From positions 496,001 to 560,000 of the forward strand of contig NZ_JAGTTN010000001.1 of the NCBI RefSeq assembly GCF_020682705.1: a stretch of 64,000 nucleotides of DNA, read 5' to 3'. Positions 61,457 through 64,000 of the stretch are shown here, one piece after another. A program made the translations under genes and the position numbers. This DNA comes from Microbacterium allomyrinae. GTDB taxonomy: Bacteria; Actinomycetota; Actinomycetes; Actinomycetales; Microbacteriaceae. Each line of letters starts with the position of its first letter. The first letter of the stretch is position 1. Under the pieces are notes generated by a model. The model searched no databases. It was given only the letters and a program-made list of their open reading frames with translations, and was not told where the DNA came from.

Positions 61457-61693
61457 ATGACCGAATCGACCGAGCACGAGATGACCGAAGAGCAGAAGCG
61501 CCGTGATCAGCTGCTGCGAGCCGAGAAGTCGACCGACGCTGACGCAGCTCCGCGGATCGAGGTGTCTCACGTCGATGGCAACACCCGCATCGACATCGCC
61601 GACACAGCCGCGGTGAGGCCCGGACCCGGACCGGGCGTGGAGCGAGAACCCGACGCGGATGCCGGGCATCAGCAACCCGTGGCGGGCGGGTGA
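61457..61693 (+). CDS. Small acidic protein, unknown
   Basis: The 78-residue protein (MTESTEHEMTEEQKRRDQLL) is highly charged and probably largely unstructured; the middle (RIEVSHVDGNTRIDIADTAA) may form two strands. It ends in Gly/Pro-rich sequence. It lies 142 bp behind the channel gene with its own start. Confidence that it is a real gene is moderate. Confidence 0.5.
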   Translation: MTESTEHEMTEEQKRRDQLLRAEKSTDADAAPRIEVSHVDGNTRIDIADTAAVRPGPGPGVEREPDADAGHQQPVAGG

Positions 61694-61747
61694 TTCGCCC
61701 ACGAGCGGGCAATCCGCTGGCGTTCGCTGTTGCGCGGCGCTCACACG

Positions 61748-63388
61748 TCAGCCGCTGAAAGCGTCGACGAAGCGGTCGCGGAACTCGTCCATCCGCCACA
61801 CGGGTGCGACCTCCGAAGGCCGGACGCCCTCCTCCCAGCCCCACGCCTGGATCGATTCGAAGATCGCGCCGTCTTTGGCGATGATCGTGATCGGCACGTC
61901 GTGGTCGGCGCGCGGGCCGCTCACGATGCGGGCCGGCTGATGATCGCCGAGCACGATCAGAACGAGGTCGTCATGGCCGAACGTCTCGAGGTAGGAGAAC
62001 ATCGCCGCCAGCGAGTACTCCACCGACTCCGCGTACAGCGCGCGGACGCGCTCGGGGTCGCTCCAGGCGGCGAGCGCCGATTCGCCCGCCGCCTGCGGCG
62101 CGAACACCGACCCGTCTCCGAGGTCGCTCCACGACACCATGCGCGGCAGCGGCGTCCAGGGCGTGTGCGACGAGACGAAGTCGATCTCCGTCATCAAGGG
62201 GCCCGACCCGTTGTCGGAAGCGTGGTCGTGGAAGACCTTCCAGGTGTACTGGTCGGGCATCCGCGCATATCCGAAGGCGGGTCCTCGATACCCCATGCTG
62301 CGGGCGTCGAGGATCGTGTCGAATCCGTAGAAGGACTCCCCCGCCTCCCACCCACGCTCGTTCGAGGGCACGACCGCCATCGTGCGCCAGCCCGCCCTTT
62401 CGAAGACGCTGGTGAGTGTCGTGCGATCCTGCGAGAGCAGCCGGTCGTACTTGCGCGGCGAGTCCACCCACACCCCGCTCTGCAGCGTCGCGTGCGCCAG
62501 CCAGCTCACCCCGCCGAACGTCGGTGACGACAGGAACGCACTGCGCGCAGCGAAGCCGTGACGCGTGAGGGTGGTCTCCCCCTCGTCGAGGGTGCGCGCG
62601 ATTCCGTCGGTGAACGGCGACGGCTGCACCGCGACTCGGCCGTAGCTCTCCACGAAGGCGACGACGACGTCTTTGCCCGCGAGCCCTGTCAGCAGTCGTG
62701 CGCGTGGCATGTCATCCAGCGGATCGGAGGAGGTCAGGGCGCGTTCGAAGGCCCGCTGCTCCTGCATGCTGGCGACGACGCGCGCAGAGCTGGCGACGAG
62801 CGTGTCGCCTGTTCGGGATGCCGCGACCGGAGCACCGGACACCAGCTGAGCATCCACGAGCGAGCAGACGATCCACACCGTCGCGACAACGGCGACCGCT
62901 GCACGACCGCGTCGCCTCTGGCTCAGCCGTCGGCCGACGCGCAAGGCTGCGAGCGCGACGACAGCACCGAACGCCACCACGAGCGCGCCGACGCCCGCCA
63001 GGACCGTGGTCGCGCCGACGGCGCCCAGGGCATTTTGCACCACACCGAAGGCGTCGACGAGGGCGCCGCCGTCTTCTGCGGCATTGAACGGACGGTCGAT
63101 CGTCTCGCGAAACGCCAGGTCGAGGGAGGAGACGAGGACGGCGGCGAGGACGACGGCGCCGAAGACCGCGGCAGCGAGCACCTGCAGCGGAGCTCGCACG
63201 ACGATGAGCAGGAGGAGAACGATGATGACGGACTCCACGGGGATGCCCAGAAACTCTTGCGGGCTCTCCCTGCTCAGCGCGCCTGGTACAAGTGGCGCCA
63301 CGAGCAGAGTCGCGCCGGCGAGCAGCGTGAGCATCGCCCCACCGTGTTCTCCGCGATCGTCGAACGGGGTCTCACGCCGTCCGGTCAC
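61748..63388 (-). CDS. Membrane sulfatase-family protein (LTA synthase/phosphoglycerol transferase-like)
   Basis: From GTG 63388 the protein has about 546 residues; ATG 63334 is the alternative. Four or five N-terminal membrane helices end near residue 170. The outer domain has the alkaline phosphatase fold: VVVAFVESYGRVAV (metal-binding Glu), SSPTFGGVSWLAHATLQSG (nucleophile region), MTEIDFVSSHTPWTPLP and LVLIVLGDHQPARI (metal-binding Asp-His). It may transfer phosphoglycerol or a similar headgroup to an envelope polymer. Its start overlaps the end of the reductase gene. No further specificity can be stated. Confidence 0.85.
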   Translation of the reverse strand: MTGRRETPFDDRGEHGGAMLTLLAGATLLVAPLVPGALSRESPQEFLGIPVESVIIVLLLLIVVRAPLQVLAAAVFGAVVLAAVLVSSLDLAFRETIDRPFNAAEDGGALVDAFGVVQNALGAVGATTVLAGVGALVVAFGAVVALAALRVGRRLSQRRRGRAAVAVVATVWIVCSLVDAQLVSGAPVAASRTGDTLVASSARVVASMQEQRAFERALTSSDPLDDMPRARLLTGLAGKDVVVAFVESYGRVAVQPSPFTDGIARTLDEGETTLTRHGFAARSAFLSSPTFGGVSWLAHATLQSGVWVDSPRKYDRLLSQDRTTLTSVFERAGWRTMAVVPSNERGWEAGESFYGFDTILDARSMGYRGPAFGYARMPDQYTWKVFHDHASDNGSGPLMTEIDFVSSHTPWTPLPRMVSWSDLGDGSVFAPQAAGESALAAWSDPERVRALYAESVEYSLAAMFSYLETFGHDDLVLIVLGDHQPARIVSGPRADHDVPITIIAKDGAIFESIQAWGWEEGVRPSEVAPVWRMDEFRDRFVDAFSG

Positions 63389-64000
63389 GGTCCGCGCCCA
63401 CCCGATCCACGGCGTCGGCGCCGACACGAGCTGCCGAAGCTGCCGAAGCTGCCGCCTCGAACCTCTCGGAGAGCGCATAGCGGAGCAGGACCACATCGCC
63501 GATCCGTCGGGTGTCGGCCAACCTGGCCCTTCGCGTCGCCGTCCAGGGGAAGGCGCCTGCCTCGACGAACCGCGGCGCACGCGATTCCCCGACGAAGAAC
63601 GGCGCGATCACGAGCTGCAGCTCGTCGGCGATGTCCTCCCGGAGGAATTGGGTGTGCAGGCGTCCGCCACCTTCGACCATCAGTCTCCGAACGCCGCGTT
63701 CCGCGAGGTCCTCCGCCACGTCCCGCATCGTCACCTCGTTGCGCAGAGCGACGACCGTGGCGTTCCCGCCCAGGGTGCTCGCGATCCGGGCGGCCTCCGC
63801 GCGCGGGCAGTAGACGATCTTGTCGACGTCGCCGGAGGTGAAGAACGACGACTCCACCGGAAGATCGCCGCTCGCAGTGACCGTGACTTTCACGGGGGTC
63901 ATGCTTCTCCCGGCTGCGACGCGCTCCAGCCGGCGGTCGGCGCTGCGCACCAGCAGACGAGGATCATCGCGCCGTACGGTCGACGCCCCCACCATGATCG
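63372..64000 (-). CDS. RibD-type reductase, 5' truncated by window edge
   Basis: The visible 208 residues are a RibD C-terminal/DHFR-like reductase domain: IMVGASTVRRDDPRLLVRSA (the first Ile read from the codon at the edge), RRLMVEGGGRLHTQFLREDI and ELQLVIAPFFVGESRAP. The frame is open to the right edge, so the start lies beyond the window. The family reduces a pyrimidine intermediate of riboflavin synthesis or related compounds. The gene overlaps the sulfatase gene by 17 bases. Confidence 0.88.
   Translation of the reverse strand, partial: IMVGASTVRRDDPRLLVRSADRRLERVAAGRSMTPVKVTVTASGDLPVESSFFTSGDVDKIVYCPRAEAARIASTLGGNATVVALRNEVTMRDVAEDLAERGVRRLMVEGGGRLHTQFLREDIADELQLVIAPFFVGESRAPRFVEAGAFPWTATRRARLADTRRIGDVVLLRYALSERFEAAASAASAARVGADAVDRVGADRDRTA

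Overview
The window looks like a chromosomal segment of a high-GC actinobacterium, most likely Microbacterium or a close member of the Microbacteriaceae. The pointers are strong GC bias at third codon positions, frequent GTG starts, a lysC-asd pair with an internal lysC start, a recR-dnaX pair, a small actinobacterial-type SRP RNA, mqo, and two-copy LldR operators of the corynebacterial type. This assignment is inference from gene content; no 16S gene is present.

Left backbone (1-36,900). A penicillin-binding protein with PASTA domains enters from the left edge, followed by a metallophosphoesterase, a putative thioester-forming sortase-anchored surface protein and tRNA-Pro(CGG). Next come a HAD phosphatase, the lldR-lldD lactate operon with twin operators, a DUF1295 membrane protein, galE, tdk, mqo, a 59-bp tandem array, and asd and lysC. 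A small-gene zone (15.0-17.1 kb) carries a duplicated 50-bp element upstream of two genes. After an EamA transporter and a 16-bp tandem array come recR-dnaX. A TPP riboswitch then leads thiM-thiE-thiD/tenA, a thiazole and pyrimidine salvage operon. A GH65 phosphorylase/beta-phosphoglucomutase pair, ackA-pta, a NUDIX hydrolase, the SRP RNA and a moxR-DUF58-transglutaminase operon complete this part.

Genomic island (36,964-52,768). A tyrosine integrase sits just inside a tRNA-Ser(GGA) gene. The last 31 bp of the tRNA region are repeated exactly 15.8 kb away, giving attL and attR. The left part carries integrase, an HTH protein, a 59-residue excisionase-like protein and a replication-like protein with internal 12-bp repeats. 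The rest is arsenic and metal resistance. It holds an ArsR-arsenate reductase fusion, two further low-molecular-weight-phosphatase-type reductases, a PstS-like lipoprotein, flavoproteins, an ArsN-like acetyltransferase, ArsR plus an aquaglyceroporin, an MFS permease, a merR operon without merA, and a MerR-controlled ACR3-like exporter. I see no conjugation, capsid or terminase genes.

Right backbone (52.8-64 kb). This holds cardiolipin synthase, a DUF1254/DUF1214 protein and an AI-2E family permease. A poorly understood cluster follows: a large LuxR/MalT-type regulator flanked by two small AhpD-like helical proteins without catalytic cysteines, a 54-residue peptide and a two-helix potassium-channel-like protein. 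The window ends with a membrane sulfatase-family protein and a RibD-type reductase cut by the right edge.
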